Assembly (NCBI RefSeq): GCF_001625215.2
Contig: NC_030383.2
Location: 59,820,949-59,884,948 of the forward strand
Direction of reading: 5' to 3'
Length of the DNA stretch: 64,000 bases
From: Daucus carota subsp. sativus
Taxonomy: Eukaryota > Streptophyta > Magnoliopsida > Apiales > Apiaceae
Below the pieces are notes generated by a model, which was not told the DNA's origin, ran no database searches, and worked only from the letters and a program-made list of their open reading frames with translations. A program made the position numbers and the translations under genes. This document shows positions 45,299-56,317 of this stretch, piece by piece; the stretch's first letter is position 1; each line of letters opens with the position of its first letter.

Positions 45299-47900
45299 AC
45301 AAGCTTAATAATTTTTTATTTTTGTTTTTTATACGTTGACACTTGCAAATCAAGAATCTATAATTCCATGATGAAAGCTTGAATGTGCATAAGAGAGCGA
45401 GAGTTGTTTTAGCTCGAGGCAGCTTCCATGGTGCAAATGATGTTCTTTTCAATTACATTTTCAAATGTCGGTACTATTAAGTTTACTTTTCTACGCACTT
45501 TATATATTACGTTGATCTATTAATATTTAGGTGCAGAAAAATCAGTTGATAATAATTTAGTAAATTTTAGAAAAAAAATGTTGTGGTGTTTAACGTACAA
45601 TTTTGGAAATTTAAGTACAATATTTCAAAATTTCGTGAATTGTGATGAGACTTCAAAAGATTTAAAATTTACCAAACTCATCATTTTGTTTTACTTCAAA
45701 AAGATCTTATCAACAATTGAATACCATCAAATTTTAATAGATTTTAAATAATGTCAATAAAATATAATAGGATTTTTAAGTATAATTTCAAATTTTGATT
45801 GAATTTCAGCAAATAATTAAAAATAATTAAAAAATTAGTCGACATATAAATTTTAAAATTTAAGTCGCATACACATATATTTCATGAATAAAATAAAATA
45901 TATAAAAATCTTAATAAAATACAGCTCGTGCTAGCTTGAATCAAAATACTAGGTGTCGGCATATTATGTTGTCTTGTTTTAGTGGACTGGTTTTTTTATT
46001 AATTAAATAAATATTCAACTAGAATTTTGATCATTCGTTGAACATTTGATAGACTAATTCGCCAAGTTGGTTTTCAACGTAAAAATCTAGGCAATCCCCG
46101 AAATCCAGTGATACGTATACACTGTATGCGTGGTGCAGACCAATGGTATATTAGTTTACATATATACCATTTTGGTCGTTAATTAAATAATTCGTCACAA
46201 ATCTATTTCTTTCTTTTTATGAAATTTTATGATAATTTATATATATTTTGCAGTTGATATAAAATTGAATTGATAAACCGCCCGCTCGAGTAAATCGACA
46301 ATAGGCTTCCGAATTCAAAGGAAAAGTCTTTTAGTTTGAAATGAAGCCCTCGATCGAATTAAACTATAATGCTTCTTGGTACACATGATTTGACACCAGT
46401 TAGTTTATTACATGTAAGAAGATTATCAAACTCTCCGTGCAGCCGCAAGAATCTTTTCCTATATATGTTCAGTTACGTACCTTACATTGAATTTGGACAT
46501 GCACGATTTCGAGTTGCAGGGGAAGTTGAATGTCATAAGATTTGAGTTTGATATTCACTAAATAGTTCGGATTTGGGGATGTTTCAATCTTGATTCGATA
46601 AAAGTTCGATAAATTTAAAATGTGCTTAGAAGTTTTATTTACGAGAGATCCTCTCATCACTTGCGAATAGTCGAAAATGGATTCTCTCATCACTTGCTAC
46701 CGGTTATTAGTTGAATTATATGATCGTCCTCTTACATGACACCGGACGTGTATTTTATATATTAGATTTCAAGTAAGAATTTTAGTCTTGTCAATTATTT
46801 TTTGTGACACTGAAAGACACAACAACATGCGAATAGACGGGTCACGTTGTCTATCCGCAATTTAGACACTAATTCGGATTTGTGTCTTTCAGCTATCAAA
46901 AACGCGGACAATGATTCAGCTGGAAAACAAGGTGTTCCTCCACCTGATCGATTGCTTCATTGAACTTTCATGGTGATTAGCCATGCATTGCTATAATTGT
47001 AGTGTTGCTGCATACACAAAATTGGGTATAAAATTTTGTACAAAATGACATGAAATTGAAATGATGTTTTAATCGGTTCTATTTATGTGAATATACCGAA
47101 TCATTCTAATTAAAACTTAACACATGTTATTTGTGATAGACTTTATACCCGATTTTGTGCATGAAGCATTTTCCTTACTACAAATCCCAGTTCTTATATT
47201 AACTTGTTAAGCCAGGTGTGCATTCTTGAATCACCTACCTTTCTCACTCTCTTTAAATGTAGTAGTAATTCCCACACCAACATATTAATATGAATCCTTT
47301 CTTGTTCTGGAAACTACCAACACATTTAAGATTGTCTGTCTGGAACATCATCGTTTTCATAACTGACGACTTTCAGAGTTGATTTTAGGACTATGTGGCT
47401 AGCTAGGTTCAAGTTTTCTATCTGGACATAGAGTTGGTATCAGTTTTTTATAACATGAAATCACAACTTAATTATTCATAGTACTGGTAGGCTGGTAGCT
47501 AGCATATTAGAACATGCAATTTGCTTAGAATATAGTACTATCTGCAGGTAATCAAGAAATCACAAATAACGTTAACTGCACTCACACTCCAAATCTCACA
47601 TGATACAGTTGACTTCATAACATTTTATAACTTAATTCCCTTCTTAACATGGCCGTGGAAATAAGTCACTTATTTCTGGAAAAAAATATCATATTTGTAT
47701 ACACCGTCCCTTTCTCTACGTGAAAAACACAGTTAATTTCTGCAGGCTAATTAAATTAGGAAAAATATATAACACAACAAACTCGGGTAAGAAAAATATT
47801 AAAAAGAGGAAACAAGTAATTGATTGTTAAATTAAGATAGAGATGAAGAAACTTGGAAAAAGTTGAGCATTTCATCGAGATTTGAAGCTATTCTAGCTAG
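45299..47900. other. Intergenic region downstream of the LBD gene
   Basis: No gene was found. It contains a small hairpin at 46810-46895 (CTGAAAGACACAA with its complement, plus an inner TGCGAATAGAC pair) and a MITE-like palindrome listed separately. Confidence 0.45.
46998..47185. mobile_element. Unclassified short MITE-like palindrome
   Basis: The left arm TTGTAGTGTTGCTGCATACAC then AAAATTGGGTATAAA is matched on the right by the complement of TGCTTCATGCACAAAATCGG and TTGTAGT. Arms are about 45 bp. Target duplication was not resolved, so the superfamily is open. Confidence 0.5.
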
Positions 47901-48412
47901 TTATGTCCAGAGAGACTCTCTCTTGGGAGGATCCTGCATTACAATATTATTGCTAGTAGTAGAACTGAAGTTAAGGTACTGTTGTTGAAGAAGGTTATAG
48001 TCGAAGTTACTAGTGGATAAAAGAAGCGATTTCTCGTCTTGGTTCATCATCTGTTGTGTAGTGATTGGAATGTTATTAGGTTGCTGATGATGATGATCTT
48101 GTTGTTGCTGCTGCTGCTGCTGCTGCATCTGAAAGCATAGAATCTCTGCTTGAGCAACTGCAAGCTGCATTTGTAGCTGAGAAACTTGGTTTTGCAGGTA
48201 GGATATTGCGCCGACGCATCCGTAGACGGGGTCTCGAGATCTTGCGTTGGCTTCGAAGACCAGGCTGCTCACTGCGTCTCCCCTCTGCTGCACTGGAATT
48301 TCCTGTAACAAAATAACCATAAAGCTGTTTAATAACGAGAGAGAGAGAGGGAGGGAGAGAGAGAGAGATGCAGAGAGAGAGAGAGATAGAGGGAGGGAGA
48401 GAGAGAGGGAGG

Positions 48413-48451
<39 letters not shown>

Positions 48452-48825
48452 AGGGAGGGAGAGAGAGAGGCAGAGAGATTCAAGTGAGAGAGTGAGAGAG
48501 ATTCAGAGAGAGAGAGGGAGGGAGGGAGGGAGAGAGAGAGAGAGGAGAGGCAGAGAGATTCAAGAGAGAGAGTGAGAGAGATTCATAGAGAGAGGGAGAG
48601 AGATTCAGAGAGAGAGGAGAGCAGAGAGATTCAAGAGAGAGGGAGAGAGAGATTCAGAAAGAGGGGAACCTGCAACATCTTGCTGACATTACTAGCACCA
48701 AAGATTTTGTGAACAATGGCAAACTTATGAGGGTCATCAGGAGGAAAGTAAGGCGCAAAGATACAATCCTTTGCGCAGCGGCGTCTCAGCAACTTACACG
48801 AGGCACACGGAGTGGCTCCTACCAT
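47901..48825 (-). CDS. LOB-domain (LBD) class I transcription factor
   Basis: Exon 1 is 48825-48670 (52 codons) and exon 2 is 48302-47901, giving 185 residues. The zinc-binding C block is CX2CX6CX3C (Cys7, 10, 17, 21). The GAS block runs from about residue 35 to 80 (FAIVHKIFGASNVSKMLQ, then QRGDAVSSLVFEANAR and DPVYGCVG). The leucine-zipper-like heptad region YLQNQVSQLQMQLAVAQAEI spans about 87-106. The C-terminus is Gln/Asn-rich with a run of nine Gln, which may serve activation. LBD proteins bind DNA and act in lateral organ boundaries and vascular or root development. The sequence is closest in style to LBD12-type proteins; the orthologue is not fixed. I start at MVGATPCASC; an upstream in-frame ATG at 48873 would add 16 residues. 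The intron is almost pure CT repeat. Confidence 0.92.
48337..48659. repeat. Compound (GA)n tract filling the LBD intron
   Basis: About 320 bp of GAGA, GGGA and GATTCA-containing purine units occupy nearly the whole 367-bp intron, leaving about 35 bp at the acceptor side and 10 bp at the donor side. A unit near CAGAGAGATTCAAGAGAGAG recurs at least three times. On the coding strand it is a giant polypyrimidine stretch. Confidence 0.9.
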
Positions 48826-48944
48826 ATCTCCCAAACCAACACAACCAAGCAAAACACCAATATATGAAACCACCCACCTCTTTAGTAGAACAAAACTACT
48901 ATCTCTCTTCTACTCACAAGAGAATAACAAGATTGCCTATGCCC

Positions 48945-48952
48945 TATTTATA
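48945..48952 (-). promoter_or_regulatory. TATA box of the LBD gene
   Basis: The minus strand reads TATAAATA about 120 bp upstream of the chosen LBD ATG. The upstream alternative ATG at 48873 is about 70 bp from it, so both starts are compatible with this promoter. Confidence 0.6.
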
Positions 48953-50086
48953 ACCCTCCATTAAAGTATAAATTCAGATCCAACAAAGCCCATTAAACAA
49001 ATACTTTCCACAACCAACAAGTTTATGTAGAATGAGAAAAGGATATACAACTTGAACCTCTCCCAACAAAACTGTTACACACTCAAAATTACCCTTCTAG
49101 ACATCTCCAACAAGGGACCATGCAGCAGCCGGCAAGGGCAAAATGGTCAAATGGGTCTGGAAATAATCAAATGAACATGCACGTATAGAGTAGCAATGTA
49201 GCATTGCGAAGAATCAAGGGTATGAGTTGACCACCGCTTTGGCGCGTGATAGGTTGGCTAAAATATTATAAGTCCCCACGTTCATGTTTGACTCTTCTGT
49301 GGCTACGTAGCTCTGTATTTGGAATCTGTGTGCTAATTAATGGAAGACTAATAGGCTTAGTTGTTAACTACTGTATGAATGTAACAGAAACAATTATTTT
49401 TTATATTTTTTTTCTTGTTTAAATTTAAAAGGGATATAGACCTGAATCTCACTCTGTTTGCCAGAAGAGTTAAAATCACCTTTGACTTTCATTTCTGTTT
49501 CATATACAGTGGTAGAATACAACAGGAATATTGAAAGAATTACTTGGCGAAACAAATAATTTTATTGAAAGAACTTTTATAATGATCATAATTAATTTAG
49601 ATTATTTTGTGGTTTTCCTCTTATTAACTAGATATATGTATCTTGTAAATGGTAATTCATACATCTGTTCTAACAAATCTGAGAATTGAGCGAGAACCGA
49701 GACCAGATTTTGGAGGAAATTTGAAACAAAAGAGATAAACCCCCCATTGGCTAGCTTGTTTTCTATAGAATTTGTAATTTTTTCGGTTCTCTATTTATGA
49801 ATGGTTCTGCTACTGGCATTTTAGTATTGGTGATGGGAGGATAGTGTTGGCTTGTGTTGTTTACTCAGTAACAAAGTAGATGGTGGTGGGCAAGGTCACC
49901 AAAATCGAATCAGATCGAATTGAAAAATTGAATTAAACTGTGTAATTTCTGTAAATTGGGTCTATAAGTCGAATATACTGAAGTATAATTCTATTCATCC
50001 TGAAATAAAAATGAAATTTTAAAATTTTGTTTTTTATTTGTTCGGTTCAGTTCGATTTTGGACCGAACTGATCAAATGCTTACAGG
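48953..50086. other. LBD upstream region, no gene
   Basis: Upstream regulatory and intergenic DNA. No coding region or element termini could be supported. Confidence 0.45.
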
Positions 50087-51060
50087 TAGGGGTGTACACG
50101 GTGAAACCGACCAACCCGATCCAAACCGATCATATTTCGACCGATCCAACCCGAAATTTTTTAACCCGATTAGTAATTGGATTGAAAAAGTATTAACCCG
50201 ATTTAGTTGGGTTGGACATGGGTTTCGGATTTTATTAACCGATCCAACCCAACCCGATTGAAAAATATGTGAACATATTAGTTTTACCCATCTCATCACA
50301 TATTAGTCTAGTGCATTTAGTTTTATTGTATTTGTGTAGTAATTTCTATTTACTATTTTAATATATATGAGATAATATTTATGAATGAGAATATGAGATT
50401 AAATTCATTATTATGTTTGTGTATTATGTTTGTTTAGGATCACACAAAGATGAATATTGATTGTTTGTTATGTAAATGTATTTATGGTCTTAAATTCATC
50501 TATTCAAGTAGCAAACAAACATGATTGTGAATATGAGATTAAATTCATGAATATGAGATAGTGGAGGAAAGCAGTGGGTGTAATATTAGTTTTTATTGTT
50601 AAATAAGAGATAGTAGGGGAAGATCGTGGGTGTAATGATGGAAAAAACTTACTATTTATAGTAACGTAAAGAAATGAGAGGGACATCCCAAAACAGTAAC
50701 TGTAAAGAAATGAGAGGGACAGAGGGAGTACTACTTATTTTTTGAACTAAATTTAAATTTATGTCTTTGACAAGATTGTTAATGTATTTTTTAGTGTAAA
50801 AAACTGGATGTTGAAGACCTAGACACCGACGATTATAATATTTTGTTGAACTGTTTTTCATTTTTAAAATCTTGAGACATCTGTTCTAGTTATATAATTT
50901 AGTAACCCAACCAAACCGATCCAATCCGATCCGAACCGAAGTACAACAAATTGATTTGGGTTACAAATTTATGCGGTTCGGGTTGGGTTGAAATTTTGAA
51001 AACCCGATTTAATTGGGTTGGGTTGATAAATTCGCCCAACCCGAACCGTGTACACCCCTG
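50087..51060. mobile_element. Non-autonomous hAT element with AACCCGA/CCGATCC arrays
   Basis: The ends TAGGGGTGTACACGG and CCGTGTACACCCCTG form an inverted repeat differing only at the outermost base. A perfect 8-bp duplication CTTACAGG lies at 50079-50086 and 51061-51068. Subterminal zones (50095-50265 and 50900-51050) are arrays of AACCCGAT, CCGATCCAA and GGGTTGG units. The 974-bp element has no transposase. It contains a truncated Stowaway copy at 50552-50728. Confidence 0.9.
50552..50728. mobile_element. Truncated Stowaway copy inside the hAT element
   Basis: From ATGAGATAGTGGAGGAAAGC to GAGGGACAGAGGGAG this matches the right part of the Stowaway at 8187-8489 closely (roughly 93 percent by eye). 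The left about 130 bp are missing. TA follows the right end. Confidence 0.8.
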
Positions 51061-51068
51061 CTTACAGG

Positions 51069-51777
51069 CCAGTCTTGTGCTACATAAGTTTGATCGTAAA
51101 CGGAAAAAAAAAAGTTTATAATATTTGTAGCCCTTGAATAAATCTTGCACCATCATACAACGCTCCCTCGTTACTTAATAACGTATAATTTGGTGATTTA
51201 AAATGAAGTGCTTGAGTATTTTAATCTATTTAAATCCATATAACGCCAGAGAGGGTTTGAAAAATAATTATAAAAGCATCATCTTGGGAGGAAGGAAAGA
51301 AAGACATAGAAGAAGAGCACGACCAGCTAGCTAGAGTTGAGGATTAACTACTAGTAGAAAACAATAGAAGCATGGAATGATGCAAAACCCTAACCCAGAG
51401 GAAGAGGAAGATGGACTCGACGTGAATGTTTGTTTGCGGACATAATTACTACACCACCATTTTCTTCTCTGCAATCTAATGCTAGACAAGGCACAGAAAA
51501 GTGGAAAACTCCAATTTTGACTCCTTGGAGTAATAAATTTAAGGACTCTAAAGACAAGCTTAATTAATGCCATGTTTCTCAAGATTATACACACTCACCA
51601 CTGCAAACTACTCCATTAAAACGGCACTGAACACCTTACCTTTGTTTTAGCACACCCTATTTCTGTAACATTTCTTTACTGGAGAAATTATGTATCAAGT
51701 GGGCACAACATAGAGTTTTGTAATAGATCAAATACATTATGCATATACATGTCATGTGATATATATGTTATATGGGT
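51069..51777. other. Intergenic DNA with one doubtful short ORF
   Basis: A minus-strand frame at 51331-51570 could encode about 80 residues with a basic middle (RLQRRKWWCSNYVRK) and Ser-rich segment. No family was recognised and no splice context supports it, so I leave it uncalled. Confidence 0.35.
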
Positions 51778-51966
51778 CTTTCTAGTGTGTGCCTAAAGGC
51801 ACACATTAAGCACTAAATTTGATGAGTTTAGTGGATTTTGATTGGTGGAGTTGGTGTAAATGCAAGGGGGCCATCCATATTTATGATTACATGACCAATA
51901 AGAATGCACCAAACTCATAAAAATTAGTACTTAGTGTGTGCCCTTGGGCGCACCATAGAAAAACCG
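51778..51966. mobile_element. MITE-like palindrome with GTGTGTGCC ends
   Basis: The left arm CTAGTGTGTGCCTAAAGGCA then CACATTAAGCACTAA pairs with the right arm TTAGTACTTAGTGTGTGCCC then TTGGGCGCACCATAG. Pairing continues inward (GATGAGTTT/AAACTCAT, GATTGGTGGAG region with ACCAATAAG). Arms are about 80 bp. The target duplication is unclear. Confidence 0.55.
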
Positions 51967-52343
51967 ATGTTATATAGGATCGTATTCGGATCGAAGAAAA
52001 TCACTAATTCACTAAAGATGAATGTGTTGGAGGATTGAAATGGTTTTCTCACTCGACACTTTTAAATACAAGCCATCAACTTCATCAAAAAAAATTCTCT
52101 TGTCCTAATTTACTTCAAATCCTATTTACAGTAATTACCATCTTCTTTTCCGGTTCACTCCTATTTTGAATAAAAAATTCCACCACAATATTTCTATCAA
52201 ATAAGATTATCTCAATTATCATGAATAAATATCTTCTCATATTAGAATTCTTCACTTATTTAAGGATTAAAGACGGAACCCATCACGATGCACGGCAAAA
52301 CATCGACTATATTTGAAATTTGAACCATTGACCTCTTATAAAA

Positions 52344-52630
52344 CTCTACAAGAAAACAGGTCAAAACCGACCACTTAAAATCGATCGTCACGAATAAAAC
52401 CGACCGACGTGGTGACAGGTGGCATCAAGTGAAACCATTTTTCTGGGAATGCAACAGCACATAACCAACCGCCCATACGATCGGTTTTAAGTGTTAAACA
52501 CGATCAATTGACGTAACCGACCAGGGTTTAACCGACCACCTGTATCGGTCGGTTTTGGCTTTATAACCAACCGATTACATTCATAACGGACCAATTCTGT
52601 CGGTTGATTTTGATTTGTTTTCCTGTAGTG
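52344..52630. mobile_element. Small CACTA-type MITE
   Basis: The left end CTCTACAAGAAAACAGGTC (first bases altered from CACTAC) and right end GATTTGTTTTCCTGTAGTG are inverted. AAA on both sides fits the 3-bp duplication of CACTA elements. The 287-bp interior is filled with ACCGACC, AACCGACC and GGTCGGTT units in both orientations, typical CACTA subterminal repeats. No coding capacity. Confidence 0.8.
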
Positions 52631-54024
52631 AAAGGATAGAGTTCAACGTTGCTATAACAGATAAGCAGTTGTATAACATTATTGAATTCTGATCATAACA
52701 TCATTTCTGTACGGCTGCCACACTATAGAGAGATCCACCTGGAACACTACATGATCAAGAAAATCAACTAACATTATTTCTTGTTAAATATTTATTATCA
52801 ATTTTCCAGAGTAATTGCTGTGTTCTTTCGTATCCGTAAACGTTATATATATATAATCTCTCAATTTTTTTAATATACCACTAACCACATTATACTTGAA
52901 TAATACTCCTAAGTCCTACGTACCATATTAATGTTATTGTTAGTGATTGTGGTGTGTGCATAACTAATTAATAAAATGAATTATATTATTTTATTACTAT
53001 CGACCACCAAGAAATTAATGCAAATCAGTCAATGAGATCCAGCATGAAGCTAAGGTCAAGAGAATTAAAAACGTAATTATATTATTTCTTCTGACGACCA
53101 ACAACTAAATTATGAATTTTATAATTAAAGAGATAATTTAGCTCGCTAGCATGAGAGTTGAGGCCACATGCAACATGCTTAAGAAGATAAGTTGGCTTGC
53201 TTCAACCTTGAGGGCACATGCAATGAGATTTAAGGGTCGTAATTTATTTTAGTGAGGTCAGAGGTTGCGTATAAAGATATAGATTACTATTTCAGAGAAT
53301 TCCTTTGGTTATAGAGTGTTTTCTAGATTTACGATTTATGTTATGGCACCGTTCATTTTCAAATTGGATATAAAAGTACACGGACAGATGTTTAAACCAT
53401 GCAATTACAGTAACTTATAATTATTCGAGTAATTCATGCAAATCGCAAAACGTTGCGTAATTCACATGATGAATTTTGATCGGGAAATACTATAAGCAAA
53501 ATTTTTATATCTAGAGCAAACAAGCATTAAAAGACAAAACTGCCCCCATGCATACACAATAATAGCACAAAAAAAAAACAATGTGTCTTTTCATTTGGAT
53601 ATAAAAATTTGCTCTGGATATAACATTTTCCATTTTGATTTCCTAAAAAGTGCAAGTATTTACGAGATACTTCTATGCTATAAATTAGGAATGATATTGA
53701 CAGAAAAAAGCGCTGAACGTGAAAAATCCTAAGATGAGGCAGCATTTCGTTGAATGATATACTCTAGCATTTTATGTATCAAAATATTAGAATTAAATTG
53801 TTTAATATCTTTTTTTATCAATCAACTTATATACTGACATACGTATGTGAGCGAGTCGGATCATAAATTAATCAGTAGTATTTTCTTTAATCTTATCAAC
53901 CAAACAAGTTTACAACTACTATTTGTTGTTCGTTACTTATCATGAAATTATAATTAGGAGTGAGTTTCCTATCGACTTATCTAACAACCAGGCAATTACT
54001 AGTAAGACAGAAGATACATAAACG
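52631..54024. other. Intergenic DNA, no gene recognised
   Basis: AT-rich, with only short incidental frames. I see no RNA gene or element ends here. Confidence 0.45.
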
Positions 54025-54938
54025 CAAGGACGAAGCCAGCAAACATCTATAAGGGGGGCCAAAAAAATTTCTTCGACACAGTAAAATTTTTCGTCAACAC
54101 AGTAAAATATTCGATATAAAATAAATATAAAAATACTAGTAAAAAAATTTAGTAGAACCTTGCGCTCTTTTAAACCAGGAAATCAAATATATAGTTGTGT
54201 CAATTAAAATATTTAGCTATTTCTTTTTAGATATATAAGAGTATAAAATATTAGGAAACTCATCATAATAACTCTAAATTATACGATAATTTTTAATTAG
54301 CAAGTAACACACATTAAATGAAATTGTACTTAAAAAAAATGATATTGTATTTTAAACAAGAGTAAGTAAATTTTTTACAATATCTCAAAAACTAAATATT
54401 ATGCTTATTAACTTTACAAAAAAAAATATTATACTTATTTAGAAGATGACAAACTATAGTTTAAACAAGTAAAAATATTATCTGAATAATGAAATTTGAA
54501 TTGACAATGAGTAGATAAATATTAATATTAATTAAAAAACTGATAATACACGAGGACTAACTCTATTCTACGAAAATGAAGAAGTGAGGTAGTTTCTTGG
54601 ATAAGAAAAACCTCCACCAAAAAATTTTATTTTTGTAAAAGAATTGTATTGACATTTACCTTTATCACATATCACGTTACACAATCTTTTTCTTAAATAG
54701 CATAATTGTATATATATCCATATTTTTGCTTATTTTTATTTATAAATTTGGTCTAATACATAAATTAGAGAAATAATGTTAATTATCTCTTAAGAGTGAA
54801 CAAATATTTTTTAGGGGGGCCAAATTTTTATATTTATATAAATATACTGATAAAATACAATTCTTTTTAAAATTATATAATACAAATTATAATATTAGAG
54901 AAACCCTAGGGGGGCTGGCCCCTGTAGCTTCGTCCATG
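54025..54938. mobile_element. Non-autonomous hAT element with CAAGGACGAAGCC ends
   Basis: The termini CAAGGACGAAGCCAGC and GTAGCTTCGTCCATG are inverted with one mismatch near the tip. A perfect 8-bp duplication CATAAACG lies at 54017-54024 and 54939-54946. Blocks of AGGGGGGCC stand near both ends (54053 and 54816, 54908). The 914-bp interior is AT-rich and non-coding. It belongs to a different hAT family from the TAGGG group. Confidence 0.85.
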
Positions 54939-55130
54939 CATAAACGAGATGAAGCATTTTATATTACATGTGTATTGTGCAAAGCATAAATGAAAAAGAT
55001 TCCGCACGAGGCCATGCAACACTTGCATTCAATTCAATTTCTGTTTCTGCAAGATCATGCTCAAGTGTCATGAGCTTTCTGAATAATGTCACCTTAACTA
55101 AACTAATATTCATATATAGAAACCTAAAAA

Positions 55131-55196
55131 TCTCTCTCTCTCTCTCTCTCCCCCCTCCCTCTCTCCCTCTCTCTCTCCCCCCTCCCTCTCTCTCTC
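55131..55196. repeat. CT-rich microsatellite
   Basis: CT dinucleotides are mixed with CCCCCCTCCCTC units and repeated twice. It is low-complexity DNA; overlapping frames are not genes. Confidence 0.85.
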
Positions 55197-55321
55197 ATTA
55201 ATGATTTCCAGATGATTCCAAACTTATAATCTCTATTCCGAGAAAAACAGCACCCTTCCCCTAGTTGTCATTGCAGTTGCTCCATGACTTCTATATTACA
55301 TTTATCTTAACGAAGTGATAG

Positions 55322-55988
55322 TAGGGATGGGCACGGGGGCACTTCGGGGGCGGGGAGTGCCATCCCCGACCCCGATCCCCGAATTCAATATCCCTACCCG
55401 ATCCCGCCCCGAACCCCGAACGGGGATTAATTTCCTCCCCGATCCCCGCCCCGAACGGGGAACGGGGATCCCCGCGGGGTTTCGGTGAATTTTATTTTTT
55501 AATAAAAAATAATAATTTTATAATATATAATATACTTTTTAATTAAAAAACAAACTACAAACTCCCAATATAATAATAAAATAATATTATCTTATATTTT
55601 CAACCTCAAATCATATTAAAATTGATTTATAATATAAATAAACAACAATTTAAAATTATAAAATATATTATATTACAATATTTTTATAATCAATCAATAA
55701 AAATAAAGATTATTTTTTACTTTTAATTATATTATAAAGTTTATCTATTTTTAATAATATATTTAGTATAATATATATAAATATATTATTATTTATATAT
55801 ATATATATAATCGGGGTCGGGGATCGGGGCGGGGAGACACCAATCCCCGACCCCGCCCCGATCCCCGAATTTTTTATAAACCTTTCCCCGATCCCCGCCC
55901 CGCCCCCGAAAAATTCCCCGAATCCCCGACCCGAACGGGGCGGGGATCGGGTCGGGATCGAGCGGGGCGGGGTAAATGCTCATCCCTA
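55322..55988. mobile_element. Non-autonomous hAT element with CCCCGATCC arrays
   Basis: The ends TAGGGATGGGCACGGGG and GTAAATGCTCATCCCTA share an inverted repeat TAGGGATG(A/G)GCA. A perfect 8-bp duplication AGTGATAG lies at 55314-55321 and 55989-55996. About 150 bp at each end is extremely GC-rich, made of CCCCGATCC, CCCCGAAC and GGGGCGGGG units. The 667-bp element is almost pure AT in the middle and has no transposase. Confidence 0.92.
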
Positions 55989-56067
55989 AGTGATAGTCTG
56001 TTTTCTCGAAGAATCGTACCTGAAATTTGATTATACTACAAGAAATTAATGGGACCTCTCTGTTGTA

Positions 56068-56317
56068 CTCCCTCCGTTTCAAATTAGATGTCCACTTTCA
56101 AAAAATCACACAGTTTAAAAAAGGTGGATGTTTACAATTTAATTGCATTAAATGATCAAAATATGTGGAGTGAGATTGATCAAGGAAATATAAATAAAAG
56201 ATATGTGGAGTAGAATTGACTTTGAAAATATGATTTTGCATTGAAAGTTGAAGTGGACAAGTAATTTGAAACAAACTTTTTTGTTTTAAGTAGACATGTA
56301 AATTGAAACGGAGAGAG
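56068..56317. mobile_element. Stowaway MITE
   Basis: CTCCCTCCGTTTCAAATTA at the left and AATTGAAACGGAGAGAG at the right, flanked by TA on both sides. The inner TGTCCACTTTCAA/AAGTGGACAAGTAATTTG text pairs too. It is 250 bp and non-coding. Confidence 0.85.

Noticed and set aside
48076-48495. Ser/Leu/Pro-rich and Arg/Glu-rich frames over the LBD intron
   Set aside because: They are translations of the CT/GA tract and of antisense exon sequence; the spliced LBD gene explains the region.
51331-51594. 87-codon minus-strand frame with a basic, Ser-rich region
   Set aside because: Considered as a small peptide gene (DVL/ROT-like), but the diagnostic motif is absent and nothing else supports it.
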